Part shown: positions 42,544 to 50,841 of the stretch, piece by piece | Layout: the number at the start of each line of letters is the position of its first letter | Numbering within the stretch: the first letter of the stretch is position 1 | Made by a program: the position numbers and the translations under genes | The notes under the pieces: generated by a model | The model's input: only the letters and a program-made list of their open reading frames with translations | Database searches by the model: none | Told to the model about the DNA's origin: nothing | DNA from: JANXUC01 sp964619065 | GTDB taxonomy: Bacteria; Acidobacteriota; Terriglobia; Terriglobales; Acidobacteriaceae | Length of the DNA: 55,986 bases | Direction: 5' to 3' | NCBI GenBank assembly: GCA_964619065.1 | Contig: CAZUCC010000027.1 | Coordinates: 1 to 55,986 of the forward strand

Positions 42544-45000
42544 ATGATGCCTTTTAGAGCCAAATTTTTTATAGCAATTACGGCGGCTGCCGGCATGGCC
42601 GCAGCCGCGCAGGCTTTTGTACATGCCCACAGCAACGACCCCGTGCGGTTCTTCAGCTATCTTGTCATCGCAATTCTCGCCTCGCGGTTGAAGGTGCGCC
42701 TGCCGGGCATTGACGGCACCATGTCGGTGAACTTTCTGTTCGTCCTGCTGGGAATTCTGGAGATGTCGCTGGCGGAGACGCTGATCGTTGGGTGCGCAGC
42801 AGGCTTGGCGCAATGTTTATGGACGCCGTGGCAACCGAACCGTGCTGCCAAAATTATTTTTAATGTCTTCAGCATGATGGCCAACGTGGTAGCCGCCACC
42901 TACTGGGCGTATCACGGTGTCAGCCACTTCCTTCAGAACAATATTCCCTTGTCGTTGGCGGTGGCAGCGAGTGCTTATTTTTTCGCGAACACCTTGCTCG
43001 TCACGACCATTGTTGTGCTCACTGAAAAGAAGTCATTTCGAGGGATCTGGGCGGAGTGCTATTTCTGGTCCTTTCCGTATTATCAGGCTGGCGCAGCCAT
43101 CGTTGGCATGGTGTTCTATGTGAACCGGTTGTTCGGGTGGGAACTCTCGTTGTTATTAGCACCCGTGGTCTACTGGATTTATCGCTCCTATCACCTTTAT
43201 CTGGGCCGACTTGACGATGAAAAACGCCGGGTGGAAACGGAAAAAGGCCATGCCGAGCAATTGACGGCGCTGCACTTGCGCACCATTGAAGCGCTCGCTT
43301 TGGCCATTGATGCGAAAGACCACACGACCCATAAGCACTTGAACCGCGTGCGCACCTTTGCACTGGAAGTCGGCAAAGAACTGGAACTGGCGCCGGATGA
43401 CCTGGAAGCTCTGCGTGCCGCAGCTCTTCTGCACGATATCGGCAAACTGGCGGTTCCTGAGCACATCATCAGTAAGCCGGGCCGGTTGACTCCGGAAGAG
43501 TTCGAGAAGATGAAGATCCATCCAATCGTGGGAGCGGAGATCCTGGAGAGGGTGGCGTTTCCCTATCCCGTTGCCCCGATCGTGCGTGCTCACCACGAAA
43601 AATGGGACGGGTCAGGCTACCCGGACGGATTGAAGGACGAAGCCATCCCAATCGGCGCGCGAATTCTGGCGGCTGTAGATTTCATGGACGCCATGACATC
43701 CGACCGCCAGTACCGCAAGGCCGTTCCCACCGAGGAGGCATTGCGCATGATGGGGGAGCAGGCGGGAAAGAGTTTTGATCCAAAAGTTGTGGAAGTACTG
43801 CGTCGGCGCTATGCGGAATTGGAAGCCCAAGCCCTCCGAATTAGCCCGGAAGAGGATCTCAGCGGGATTTCCACCCATCTTCGCGTGAGCCGGGGAACCC
43901 AGCCTGCGGCTGGGTTTGAGCGCACGGACAACCGCCGAGCCCACCATAATGAGAATGACTTTCTGACTTCGATCGCCGCCGCACGCCAGGAAGCGCAAAT
44001 GCTCTTTGAGCTGAGCCAGGATCTGGGCAAGTCCTTGAGCTTGGATGAAACGCTTTCCGTGCTCTCGGTCCGTCTCCGGAAGCTCATTCCCTACGATTCA
44101 ATCGTGACTTTTACAGTGAAAGGGAACGACATTGTTCCGGCCCACGTGAGTGGCGACAACTTCCGGCTGTTTTCCTCGTTACGTGTGCCGGTAGGTGAGG
44201 GTTTGTGTGGCTGGGTAGCGCAGAACCGGAAGGCCATCGTGAACGGGAATCCTGCCGTCGAACCGGGATACACGGGTGAGGAAGGCCGATTTACCATTCT
44301 GCGCTCCGCCCTGGCGTTGCCGCTGGAAGGCCTGAGCGGACTCGTAGGCGTCCTTGCGCTCTACAGCGCCGAGCAAGATGCCTTCAGTGCGGATCACCTG
44401 CGGATTTTGCAAGCCATTGGCTCAAAACTGGCTTTGTCCGTGGAGAATGCCATGAAGTACCAGTTGGCCGAGGATTCCGCAACCACAGACTACCTGACTG
44501 GACTTCCCAATGCTCGCTCGCTGTTTCTTCATCTGGACCGGGAGATCGCCCGCTGCGCCCGTAGCAACGAGAATCTCGCCATAATGGTCTGCGACATCAA
44601 CGGATTTAAACAGGTGAATGACAGCTTTGGCCACCTTGAAGGCGACCGGTTATTGCGGCAGTTCGCGCAAACTATCAAGGACGTTTGCCGCGAATATGAC
44701 TATGTGGCCCGCATGGGAGGAGACGAGTTCGTGGTCGTCGTGCCCGGCCTTACACCCAGTGCCGCTCAGGAAAAAACCGTACTCTTCAACGCCATTGCGG
44801 TCCAGGCAGGGCAGGCTATTTGCGGTCGCGAACAAATCTCCCTGAGCGTGGGAATTGCAGTCTTTCCGGAAGATGGCGCCGATGCGGAGCAATTGCTCGC
44901 CCATGCCGACCGTAGAATGTACTTCGCCAAGCGTACTCATTATGAGGAAGCGGCTACCCTAGCCAGCATGCCTCAGAGCCGGTCGACGGCAGTGAATTAG
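42544..45000 (+). CDS. Membrane HD-GYP / GAF / GGDEF cyclic-di-GMP protein
   Basis: 818 residues. Six or so N-terminal hydrophobic segments (about 5-220) form a membrane sensor. An HD-GYP domain (about 240-430) has HDIGK (about 297-301) and HHEKWDGSGYPDG (about 350-362), intact for c-di-GMP phosphodiesterase activity. A GAF domain covers about 470-640 (VPVGEGLCGWVA). The C-terminal GGDEF domain (about 650-805) has an intact MGGDEF (near 725) and an RxxD inhibitory site five residues before it (REYD), as in active, product-inhibited diguanylate cyclases. The protein may both make and break c-di-GMP. Divergent from olsF; output unknown. Confidence 0.88.
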   Translation: MMPFRAKFFIAITAAAGMAAAAQAFVHAHSNDPVRFFSYLVIAILASRLKVRLPGIDGTMSVNFLFVLLGILEMSLAETLIVGCAAGLAQCLWTPWQPNRAAKIIFNVFSMMANVVAATYWAYHGVSHFLQNNIPLSLAVAASAYFFANTLLVTTIVVLTEKKSFRGIWAECYFWSFPYYQAGAAIVGMVFYVNRLFGWELSLLLAPVVYWIYRSYHLYLGRLDDEKRRVETEKGHAEQLTALHLRTIEALALAIDAKDHTTHKHLNRVRTFALEVGKELELAPDDLEALRAAALLHDIGKLAVPEHIISKPGRLTPEEFEKMKIHPIVGAEILERVAFPYPVAPIVRAHHEKWDGSGYPDGLKDEAIPIGARILAAVDFMDAMTSDRQYRKAVPTEEALRMMGEQAGKSFDPKVVEVLRRRYAELEAQALRISPEEDLSGISTHLRVSRGTQPAAGFERTDNRRAHHNENDFLTSIAAARQEAQMLFELSQDLGKSLSLDETLSVLSVRLRKLIPYDSIVTFTVKGNDIVPAHVSGDNFRLFSSLRVPVGEGLCGWVAQNRKAIVNGNPAVEPGYTGEEGRFTILRSALALPLEGLSGLVGVLALYSAEQDAFSADHLRILQAIGSKLALSVENAMKYQLAEDSATTDYLTGLPNARSLFLHLDREIARCARSNENLAIMVCDINGFKQVNDSFGHLEGDRLLRQFAQTIKDVCREYDYVARMGGDEFVVVVPGLTPSAAQEKTVLFNAIAVQAGQAICGREQISLSVGIAVFPEDGADAEQLLAHADRRMYFAKRTHYEEAATLASMPQSRSTAVN

Positions 45001-45106
45001 TAGTCCTCCTCAATCGCCGGGCAAAAGCCAACGCTTGGATTGATTACCGTCAAAATTTGCGATCCGGGCTATCGGAATTTTGCATAGTCGGAGACATCGA
45101 CTCTGG

Positions 45107-45136
45107 TGGACAGTTCCGGAGAGTCTCTCCTACAAT
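45107..45136 (+). promoter_or_regulatory. Promoter of the cysteine/sulfite reductase leader
   Basis: TGGACA (45107-45112) and TACAAT (45131-45136) with an 18-base spacer, each one base from consensus. The spacer holds the 13-base inverted repeat GGAGAGTCTCTCC (45118-45130), a candidate operator. The -10 ends 7 bases before ATG 45144, so transcripts probably start at the codon itself. Bases 45001-45106 show nothing I recognise. Confidence 0.6.
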
Positions 45137-45143
45137 TTTGTCC

Positions 45144-45227
45144 ATGATGTCTGCTTGCCGACCGATTTGTATGCAGTGCTGTTGTTGCCTAGGCTATCTC
45201 CGGGCGCGGGGCAGGCGGCTGACCTAA
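45144..45227 (+). CDS. Poly-cysteine leader peptide (putative attenuator ORF)
   Basis: A 27-codon ORF ending at TAA 45225. It contains six cysteines, four consecutive at residues 12-15 (codons TGC TGT TGT TGC at 45177-45188), just upstream of a sulfite reductase operon that feeds cysteine synthesis. Promoter position suggests leaderless translation; no ribosome-binding site precedes it. Short leaderless ORFs with Cys runs are known as cysteine-responsive attenuators in mycobacteria. After the Cys codons the ORF carries a G-rich stretch (45201-45210) that can pair with the 5' arm of the downstream terminator. An ATG at 45147 is an equivalent start. Confidence 0.7.
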   Translation: MMSACRPICMQCCCCLGYLRARGRRLT

Positions 45228-45260
45228 TCCTTACTCAATATAGAAAAGGCATCCTAGGGA

Positions 45261-45302
45261 CCCACCGCCCAATCCAATGAGTGCGGCGGGTTTTTCCTTT
45301 TT
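45261..45302 (+). terminator. Attenuator terminator before sulfite reductase
   Basis: CCCACCGC (45261-45268) pairs with GCGGCGGG (45283-45290) with one A-C mismatch, followed by TTTTTCCTTTTT. It lies 34 bases after the leader ORF stop and ends 15 bases before the sulfite reductase ATG. That is where an attenuator would be, not the end of a gene. Confidence 0.65.
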
Positions 45303-45317
45303 GGGCGTATTTCTTCT

Positions 45318-47024
45318 ATGACCGATCCAATTGTTAAAGAGACCAAGGCACAACGCGCCGAGCGGCTGAAGCTGGAGCTGAATCCCTGGGATGGGCTCGC
45401 CGACATTCGGCGATTCGCGCGCGAGGGCTTCGATTCCATCCCTCCGGAGTGGCTGAATACCTATTTCCGCTGGTGGGGACTTTACACCCAGGGCGATGGA
45501 GCGGGTGTTTTGGGCGGCAAGGGCGGGGAAGGTAAGGCCCTGCCGTTCTTCATGCTGCGCATACGCATTCCCAATGGCATTCTGCATGCCCACCAGCTGC
45601 GCACTATCGCGGCGATCGCGGAGCGGTATGGGCGCGGAGTCGCAGATATCACCGTGCGCCAGAACATTCAGTTGCACTGGATCGCGATTGAGTCGATCCC
45701 CGATATTTTGGAAAGCCTCTGGAAAGTGGGCCTAAACACTCTGGGCGCGTGCGGCGATGTAGTCCGCAACGTGACGGGCTGCCCACTGGCTGGAGTGGAC
45801 GCCGGGGAAATCTGCGATGCCTCGCCGCTGGTTCACCAGACCTCACAGCTCTTTGCTGGGAATAACGAATTTTACAATCTGCCGCGCAAGTACAAGATTT
45901 GTGTGACCGGCTGCCGCGTGTGGTGTGCCTATCCGGAAATCAACGATGTCGGCCTGACTGCGGTTGAGCGCTCGGTGAAAGGCAAATCCGAGATTGGGTT
46001 TTCCCTGCGCGTGGGCGGCGGCCTTTCTACGGAGCCGCATCTCGCCGTGCCTTTGAATGCGTTTGTGCAGTGGAACCAGGTGATTCCGGTGATGAAGGGC
46101 GTGGCTGAGATTTTCCGCGACAGCCAGACTTTGCGCGAGAGCCGCGACCGGGCGCGCATGAAGTATCTCTTCCTGAAGCAGGGATGGACGGCGGAGAGCT
46201 TCTTGAGCGAGCTGGAACAGCGCATCAAGTTTCGTCTGGATTCTGCTGTCGAGGATGCCCCGCCGGACGATGTTTTCCGCGATCACGCAGGCGTACAGCC
46301 GCAGAAGCAGGAAGGCTACTGCTACGTGGGAGCCTCGGTTTTGCGGGGACGGCTAACGCCGGAGCAAATGCATTCTGCTGCGAATCTAGCCGAACGCTTT
46401 GCCGGCGGCGAGCTTCGCGCGACGGTGATGCAGAATCTGCTCATCGTGAATGTGCCGCAAAAGAATACCGAGGCCTTGGTGAAAGAATTGGATGGGATCG
46501 GGCTCAAAGTAGCCGGATCCCCCTTCTGGCGTGGCGCCATCGCTTGTAGCGGATCAGAGTTCTGCAAGCTCGCTCTCACAGAAACGAAGAGCTACGCCCG
46601 GTGGCTGGTTGGAGAATTAGAAGAGCGCTTCCCGGGTTTCGACCAGCATCTCAAGCTGCACGTTACGGGCTGCCCCAACAGTTGCGGACAACACTGGATT
46701 GCAGACATCGGCATTGAGGGCAAGAAGATTAAGGTCGACGGCAAAATGCAGGACGCTTATTACTTCTGCGTGGGCGGCGCGCTCGGGTTGCACCAGTCCA
46801 TTGCGCGGCCTGTGGGCTATCGTTGTCTAGCGACCGAGGTGCCGAGCGCGATTGAACGGCTGTTGCAGCGGTATCTCGGCGAACGAACTGCGGAGGACAA
46901 TCTGCGCCGCTTTTTCGCGCGGCACTCCGACGCGGAGTTGCGGGAGTTTCTTGCCGGAGAACTGGTCACGGCAGCGACGCGCGATCCTTCGCCGGGCCGC
47001 ACGCCGCATGGCCTGGAAGGTTAG
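45318..47024 (+). CDS. sir: Ferredoxin-type assimilatory sulfite (or nitrite) reductase, siroheme/4Fe-4S
   Basis: 568 residues from ATG 45318. Two ferrite-like repeats; the siroheme/4Fe-4S ligands are the C-terminal CSGSEFC (about 410-416) and CPNSC (about 452-456) cysteines. NVTGCPLAG (about 152-160) and VTGCRVWC are in the first half. It reduces sulfite to sulfide or nitrite to ammonia with ferredoxin. The downstream APS reductase and siroheme genes argue strongly for sulfite. It is the first gene of the operon, 15 bases after the putative attenuator, and no flavoprotein subunit (CysJ) is present, consistent with ferredoxin as donor. The nearest gene gap is 22 bases. Confidence 0.9.
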   Translation: MTDPIVKETKAQRAERLKLELNPWDGLADIRRFAREGFDSIPPEWLNTYFRWWGLYTQGDGAGVLGGKGGEGKALPFFMLRIRIPNGILHAHQLRTIAAIAERYGRGVADITVRQNIQLHWIAIESIPDILESLWKVGLNTLGACGDVVRNVTGCPLAGVDAGEICDASPLVHQTSQLFAGNNEFYNLPRKYKICVTGCRVWCAYPEINDVGLTAVERSVKGKSEIGFSLRVGGGLSTEPHLAVPLNAFVQWNQVIPVMKGVAEIFRDSQTLRESRDRARMKYLFLKQGWTAESFLSELEQRIKFRLDSAVEDAPPDDVFRDHAGVQPQKQEGYCYVGASVLRGRLTPEQMHSAANLAERFAGGELRATVMQNLLIVNVPQKNTEALVKELDGIGLKVAGSPFWRGAIACSGSEFCKLALTETKSYARWLVGELEERFPGFDQHLKLHVTGCPNSCGQHWIADIGIEGKKIKVDGKMQDAYYFCVGGALGLHQSIARPVGYRCLATEVPSAIERLLQRYLGERTAEDNLRRFFARHSDAELREFLAGELVTAATRDPSPGRTPHGLEG

Positions 47025-47046
47025 CAAAGGAAGAGGTGTTGCAGCC

Positions 47047-47667
47047 ATGAGCTTATTTCCGATGTTTCTCAAATTGGAAGGGCGAGATTGCCTCGTTGTC
47101 GGTGCGGGCACGATTGGCGAACCGAAGATTCGCAGTCTGCTGGTAGCCGGAGCCCGTGTGCGAGTCCTAGCGCCCGAGGTTCGTCCGGTGGTGGCGGAAT
47201 GGGCACGACTGGGAGTGATCACATGGGAGGCCCGCACCTTCGAGCCGCGAGATCTTGAGGGCGTTTTCCTGGTGGTGGCGGCGACCTCGTTACCGGAAGT
47301 GAACGAAGCGGTATTTCACGAAGCCCATCAGCGCGGCATTTTGTGCAATGCGGTGGACGACCCCGAGCGCTGTGACTTTTATTACGCAGCCTTGATTCGT
47401 CGTGGGCAGTTGCAAGTGGCGATTTCTACCGGAGGGCAGAGCCCTGCTCTTGCGCAAAGACTCCGCCGGGATATTGAGGCGCGAATTTCTCCGGAATATG
47501 CCGGGTGGCTCGAGCGCCTGGGACGGATTCGGCGCCGAATGTTGGCAGGCCATCTTCCTCCCGAGCGGCGACGCCAGTTGTTGCATCGCTTGGCCAGCCA
47601 GCGGGCTTTCGAGGCGCGCCGTAATTGGCAGCGCAGAAAGACTGCTGAAGGGGGAGTTTCACGATGA
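47047..47667 (+). CDS. Precorrin-2 dehydrogenase / sirohydrochlorin ferrochelatase (CysG N-terminal domain type)
   Basis: 206 residues from ATG 47047; the open frame runs upstream into the reductase gene but family alignment and position favour this start. The NAD-binding motif is VVGAGTIGEPKI (about 18-29), then VFLVVAATSLPEVN (about 72-85) and NAVDDPERCDFYYAA (about 100-114), the signature of Met8/CysG-N. It makes siroheme from precorrin-2 by NAD-dependent oxidation and iron insertion. The methyltransferase is a separate gene next door, overlapping by ATGA. The last 25 residues are basic. Confidence 0.88.
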   Translation: MSLFPMFLKLEGRDCLVVGAGTIGEPKIRSLLVAGARVRVLAPEVRPVVAEWARLGVITWEARTFEPRDLEGVFLVVAATSLPEVNEAVFHEAHQRGILCNAVDDPERCDFYYAALIRRGQLQVAISTGGQSPALAQRLRRDIEARISPEYAGWLERLGRIRRRMLAGHLPPERRRQLLHRLASQRAFEARRNWQRRKTAEGGVSR

Positions 47668-48497
47668 AGGGGAAGGTTTATCTGGTGGGTGCCGGTCCCG
47701 GAGACCCAGAACTGCTGACCCTGAAAGCGGTGCGAATCCTGCGCTCGGCAGAAGTCGTACTGCATGACGATCTTGTGGGTCCGGGAGTTCTCGAACTCGT
47801 CCCAAAATCAGCGCAATTACACAACGTGGGGAAACGCTGTGGGCGTAAGAGCATGACCCAGGGAGAAATCAACGCCCTGTTGGTAGAGGTGACGTCGCCC
47901 GGCGTATGCGTAGTTCGTCTAAAGGGCGGCGATCCCTTGATCTTCGGGCGCGCTGGGGAAGAGCTGGAAGCGCTGCGCCAGGCGAACATTCCGGTTGAGA
48001 TCATTCCCGGTGTGAGTTCCGCACTGGCAGCGGCAGCAGCGGCGCAAATCCCAGTGACACATCGCGACCTGTCGTCTTCCATTGTGTTTCTTGCTGGCCA
48101 TCACGCCCAGGGCCAGAGCGCAGAGGGGTTCGGCGAGCGTCTTGTAGAGCACCTCTCGCCCAAGACAACCTACGCGATTTACATGCCGGGGTACGGCTAT
48201 GCCGCTATGAGTGCCCGGCTCATCGCCGCCGGCCTATCGACAGAGACTCCTTGCGCAATTGTCTCTCAAGTTGCATCCATCAGCGAGCGGGTGTACCGCA
48301 CAACACTTAGAGAATTGGCTTCAGCGCCGCAGCTTCCCGCTCCCACATTGTTGTTTGTCGGGGAAGTTGTGCGCATGGCTGCCCATGCCACGTTGCAATC
48401 CGAGGCGGCATGGTGGGTGCCATCTGCACCTGCAGATTCGGCGGGTGTTGCGGTCCAGACAGACTTTTCGCAGGAATCAAACTTGCGCCCAGATTAA
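47664..48497 (+). CDS. cobA: Uroporphyrinogen-III C-methyltransferase
   Basis: 277 residues, start ATG overlapping the previous stop (ATGA). SAM-dependent tetrapyrrole methylase: VYLVGAGPGDPELLTLKAVR (about 4-23), RLKGGDPLIFGRAGEE (about 85-100), PVEIIPGVSSALAAAAAAQIP and SSIVFLAGH. It methylates uroporphyrinogen III at C2 and C7 to precorrin-2. Together with the preceding protein it completes siroheme synthesis, the cofactor of the sulfite reductase in the same operon. The C-terminal 30 residues are beyond the conserved core. Confidence 0.92.
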   Translation: MKGKVYLVGAGPGDPELLTLKAVRILRSAEVVLHDDLVGPGVLELVPKSAQLHNVGKRCGRKSMTQGEINALLVEVTSPGVCVVRLKGGDPLIFGRAGEELEALRQANIPVEIIPGVSSALAAAAAAQIPVTHRDLSSSIVFLAGHHAQGQSAEGFGERLVEHLSPKTTYAIYMPGYGYAAMSARLIAAGLSTETPCAIVSQVASISERVYRTTLRELASAPQLPAPTLLFVGEVVRMAAHATLQSEAAWWVPSAPADSAGVAVQTDFSQESNLRPD

Positions 48498-48550
48498 GCA
48501 ACAGGATTCGGCGCGAGATCAGGCCCCTGATTGGGCTCGGAGACTTAGCA

Positions 48551-49297
48551 ATGATTGGATTGACCAAGGAATTCGAGGAAATACAGGCTCTGGCGGAAAC
48601 GTGGAGTCCCGAAGAAACGCTGCGCTGGGCTTTTGATACCTACGGCAAGCATGTTGCCATCGCATCGGCATTTGGTGTCGAGGGCATGGTGCTGATTGAC
48701 CTGGCATCGCGCATCTATCCGTCGTTTCGCCTGTTCACCATCGACACGGAATTCCTGTTTCCCGAAACCTACGACCTCATGGAACGGGTCGAGAAGCGCT
48801 ACGGAATCAAGATCGAGCGCGAATATCCCAAACTCAACCCCGAGCAGCAGGAGGAAGTTCACGGGGCGGCGCTATGGAGCCATAACCCGGATATGTGCTG
48901 CAACATCCGCAAGGTCGAACCCCAGCGACGGAAGCTTGCCGAACTGCAGGCGTGGATCTCCGCCATTCGTCGCGACCAGACTTTGGCTCGGGCGAAGGCA
49001 AAACGGGTGGAGATGGATCCTAAGGCCAACATTGTGAAGATCAATCCCATTGTGGACTGGACATCAGCTCAGGTGTGGGAGCATGTCCACAAGCACGATG
49101 TCCCCTACAACGTGCTGCACGATCGCAACTATCCGAGCATCGGGTGCACACACTGCACGCGGGCCGTGCTGCCCGGGGAAGATCCGCGTTCGGGCCGGTG
49201 GTCGAACTTCGGCAAGACGGAATGTGGATTGCACCTGCCAGATGCTCCTGCACCATTGGTGCAACTGCCCCCGCCCATAAAGTACGGAGACATTTGA
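48551..49297 (+). CDS. cysH: Adenylylsulfate (APS) reductase, thioredoxin-dependent, 4Fe-4S type
   Basis: 248 residues from ATG 48551, with GGAG about 10 bases upstream; the longer frame overlaps cobA without support. The fold-typical IASAFGVEGMVLIDL (about 36-50) and FTIDTEFLFPETYDL (about 60-74) are present. The paired cysteines CCNIRKVEP (about 117-125) and CTHC (about 200-203) are the 4Fe-4S ligands that mark APS rather than PAPS reductases, and ECGLH near the C-terminus carries the catalytic Cys. It makes sulfite for the upstream reductase. No sulfate adenylyltransferase is in the window. Confidence 0.9.
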   Translation: MIGLTKEFEEIQALAETWSPEETLRWAFDTYGKHVAIASAFGVEGMVLIDLASRIYPSFRLFTIDTEFLFPETYDLMERVEKRYGIKIEREYPKLNPEQQEEVHGAALWSHNPDMCCNIRKVEPQRRKLAELQAWISAIRRDQTLARAKAKRVEMDPKANIVKINPIVDWTSAQVWEHVHKHDVPYNVLHDRNYPSIGCTHCTRAVLPGEDPRSGRWSNFGKTECGLHLPDAPAPLVQLPPPIKYGDI

Positions 49298-49326
49298 TCG
49301 AACGCGCTTTATAATCGCGTCCATCC

Positions 49327-50223
49327 ATGGACTTCGATCAGCTTGTGACTTTTTTGGAAGTCGCTAAGCTCGGCAGCTTTTCGCGCGCCGGGCAGAAGGT
49401 TTTCCGTTCCCAATCGGCTGTAAGCGCACAAATCCGTCAACTGGAACATGAATACGGCGACCGCCTTCTCGACCGCTCCGGCAAAGACGTGGCCTTGACG
49501 CCGGCGGGCCGCGTGCTCTTTGCCTATGCGGAACGGCTCCTGCAAATGCGCGACGAATCGCGTCTGGCGGTGGCCGATCATGGCATCGCGCCTCGCGGCA
49601 AGCTGGTCATTGGCGCGAACGAGGCGACTTGTCTCTACGTTCTGCCGGATGTTTTTGCCAAGTATTGCAGCCTTTATCCCGGGGTTCAGCTCAGCATTTA
49701 CCGCAACTTCAGCTATAAGATCGTTGAGAAACTGGAGAACGGCACCATCGACGTTGGCATCGTGACCTTGCCCGTCAAGTCGCCCAGCCTGAAGACGCAC
49801 CCGATTTTTCGTGACCAGCTGATGTGGATGGTGCATCCGCAAAATGCGCTCGCTAAGCATGATGTGGTTTCCGTGGAGGAGATCGCCAAGCAGCCGATTT
49901 TGCTCCCCAAGACTGGCTACACACGCCGCTTAATGGACAAGCTTTTTCGCCCTCATGCGAACCAGTTGCAAATCCAGATGGAGCTGCCGAGCGTGGGCAT
50001 GATCAAGAGCTTTGTGGCGGCTGGGATGGGTGTTTCCCTCATCAGCGCCAGTTTTGCCCGCGATCAAGTGCTCGCTGGCCGCGTCAAACTCATTCCCTGC
50101 AAAGACAAAGACGAAGATCTGTGGCGGGAACTCGGTTTGGCCTATCGCCGGGACCGCACACTCACGCGGGCCACAACGACGTTTATCGCCGCTGTCCGCC
50201 AACTGGCCGCCGCTTCGAAATAG
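49327..50223 (+). CDS. LysR-family transcriptional regulator
   Basis: 298 residues. N-terminal winged HTH (about 1-60): FLEVAKLGSFSRAGQKVFRSQSAVSAQIRQLE. Periplasmic-binding-like effector domain from about 90 (GKLVIGANEATCLYVLPDVF) to the end. It begins 29 bases after cysH on the same strand and may be cotranscribed or use the TATAAT at 49310-49315. Its place after the sulfite reductase operon suggests control of sulfur assimilation like CysB/Cbl, but the effector cannot be inferred. The inverted repeat in the leader promoter at 45118-45130 is a possible, untested target. Confidence 0.88.
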   Translation: MDFDQLVTFLEVAKLGSFSRAGQKVFRSQSAVSAQIRQLEHEYGDRLLDRSGKDVALTPAGRVLFAYAERLLQMRDESRLAVADHGIAPRGKLVIGANEATCLYVLPDVFAKYCSLYPGVQLSIYRNFSYKIVEKLENGTIDVGIVTLPVKSPSLKTHPIFRDQLMWMVHPQNALAKHDVVSVEEIAKQPILLPKTGYTRRLMDKLFRPHANQLQIQMELPSVGMIKSFVAAGMGVSLISASFARDQVLAGRVKLIPCKDKDEDLWRELGLAYRRDRTLTRATTTFIAAVRQLAAASK

Positions 50224-50333
50224 CCTCGCGCCACGTTGTTTTTCTGATGGCTCGTATCGATTTTTTGGTTTTTCCTCAGGCGCTACTCCCGGTACAGTTA
50301 AGATATACATACGATTAAGATGGGAGGTCTGCG

Positions 50334-50504
50334 ATGATAGAGTTGGAGCAGAGTTTATCCAAGCTATTGGACGAGCATCAGCAAGAAGATGGCTTGCATA
50401 TGATTGGCGGCCGTCAGAAGCTGATACACCGTTTAGTGGAGTTTTTCGAGACGGGCCTCAAGACAGACAAACGCGAGCATGAGCACGAACATGATGCTGC
50501 GTAG
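50334..50504 (+). CDS. Small 56-residue protein, function unknown
   Basis: ATG 50334 is preceded at a 6-base spacing by GGGAGG, and the frame runs 56 codons to TAG 50502. The peptide is acidic and helical in character, with GGRQKLIHRLVEFFETGLK in the middle and a His/Glu-rich end (KREHEHEHD). No family recognised. The good ribosome-binding site makes it a likely real gene, and a terminator follows about 170 bases later. It lies between the LysR regulator and argR. Confidence 0.5.
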   Translation: MIELEQSLSKLLDEHQQEDGLHMIGGRQKLIHRLVEFFETGLKTDKREHEHEHDAA

Positions 50505-50678
50505 CTAGAAGCTTGAAATAAGGAATCACCGAAAGCCGAAAATGTCACGACCGCGCACATCCAGAAGCCCGCGACCGGCGGCCCCAAGCCAGCCGAGTCC
50601 AGTTGTACGTCTTCTGGAGACGGGTTCTGACGAGTTAGCACCGGCCACAACTTAGGTCGACAGCAACACGGACAGGAA

Positions 50679-50714
50679 AGCCCGCAGCCAGAAAAACTGG
50701 CGGCGGGCTTTTTT
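50679..50714 (+). terminator. Rho-independent terminator upstream of argR
   Basis: Nested stem AGCCCGC/GCGGGCT with inner GCCAG/CTGGC around AAAAA, followed by a run of T residues (50709-50714). It separates the LysR/small-ORF unit from the arginine operon. Confidence 0.88.
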
Positions 50715-50774
50715 GTTGTCTTTACACGGGGGGTGGTGGTCATGACGGGAAGGGAACCAGCGTGCAATTTTTAC

Positions 50775-50841
50775 TTGACATTGCGGGAGATAGGCCCGAC
50801 CATGATGAATAATCATGCAAGTCAATGGATAAATATCCAAA
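50775..50841 (+). promoter_or_regulatory. Candidate promoter and tandem ARG boxes at argR
   Basis: TTGACA at 50775-50780 is a -35 candidate; no clear -10 is seen. Two imperfect 18-bp palindromes follow at 50804-50821 (core TGAATAATCATGCA, 12 of 14 matches to the ARG-box core) and 50824-50841 (core TGGATAAATATCCA, 11 of 14), separated by 2 bp. The array touches the ATG at 50841. It would let ArgR with arginine repress the whole operon. Confidence 0.6.
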
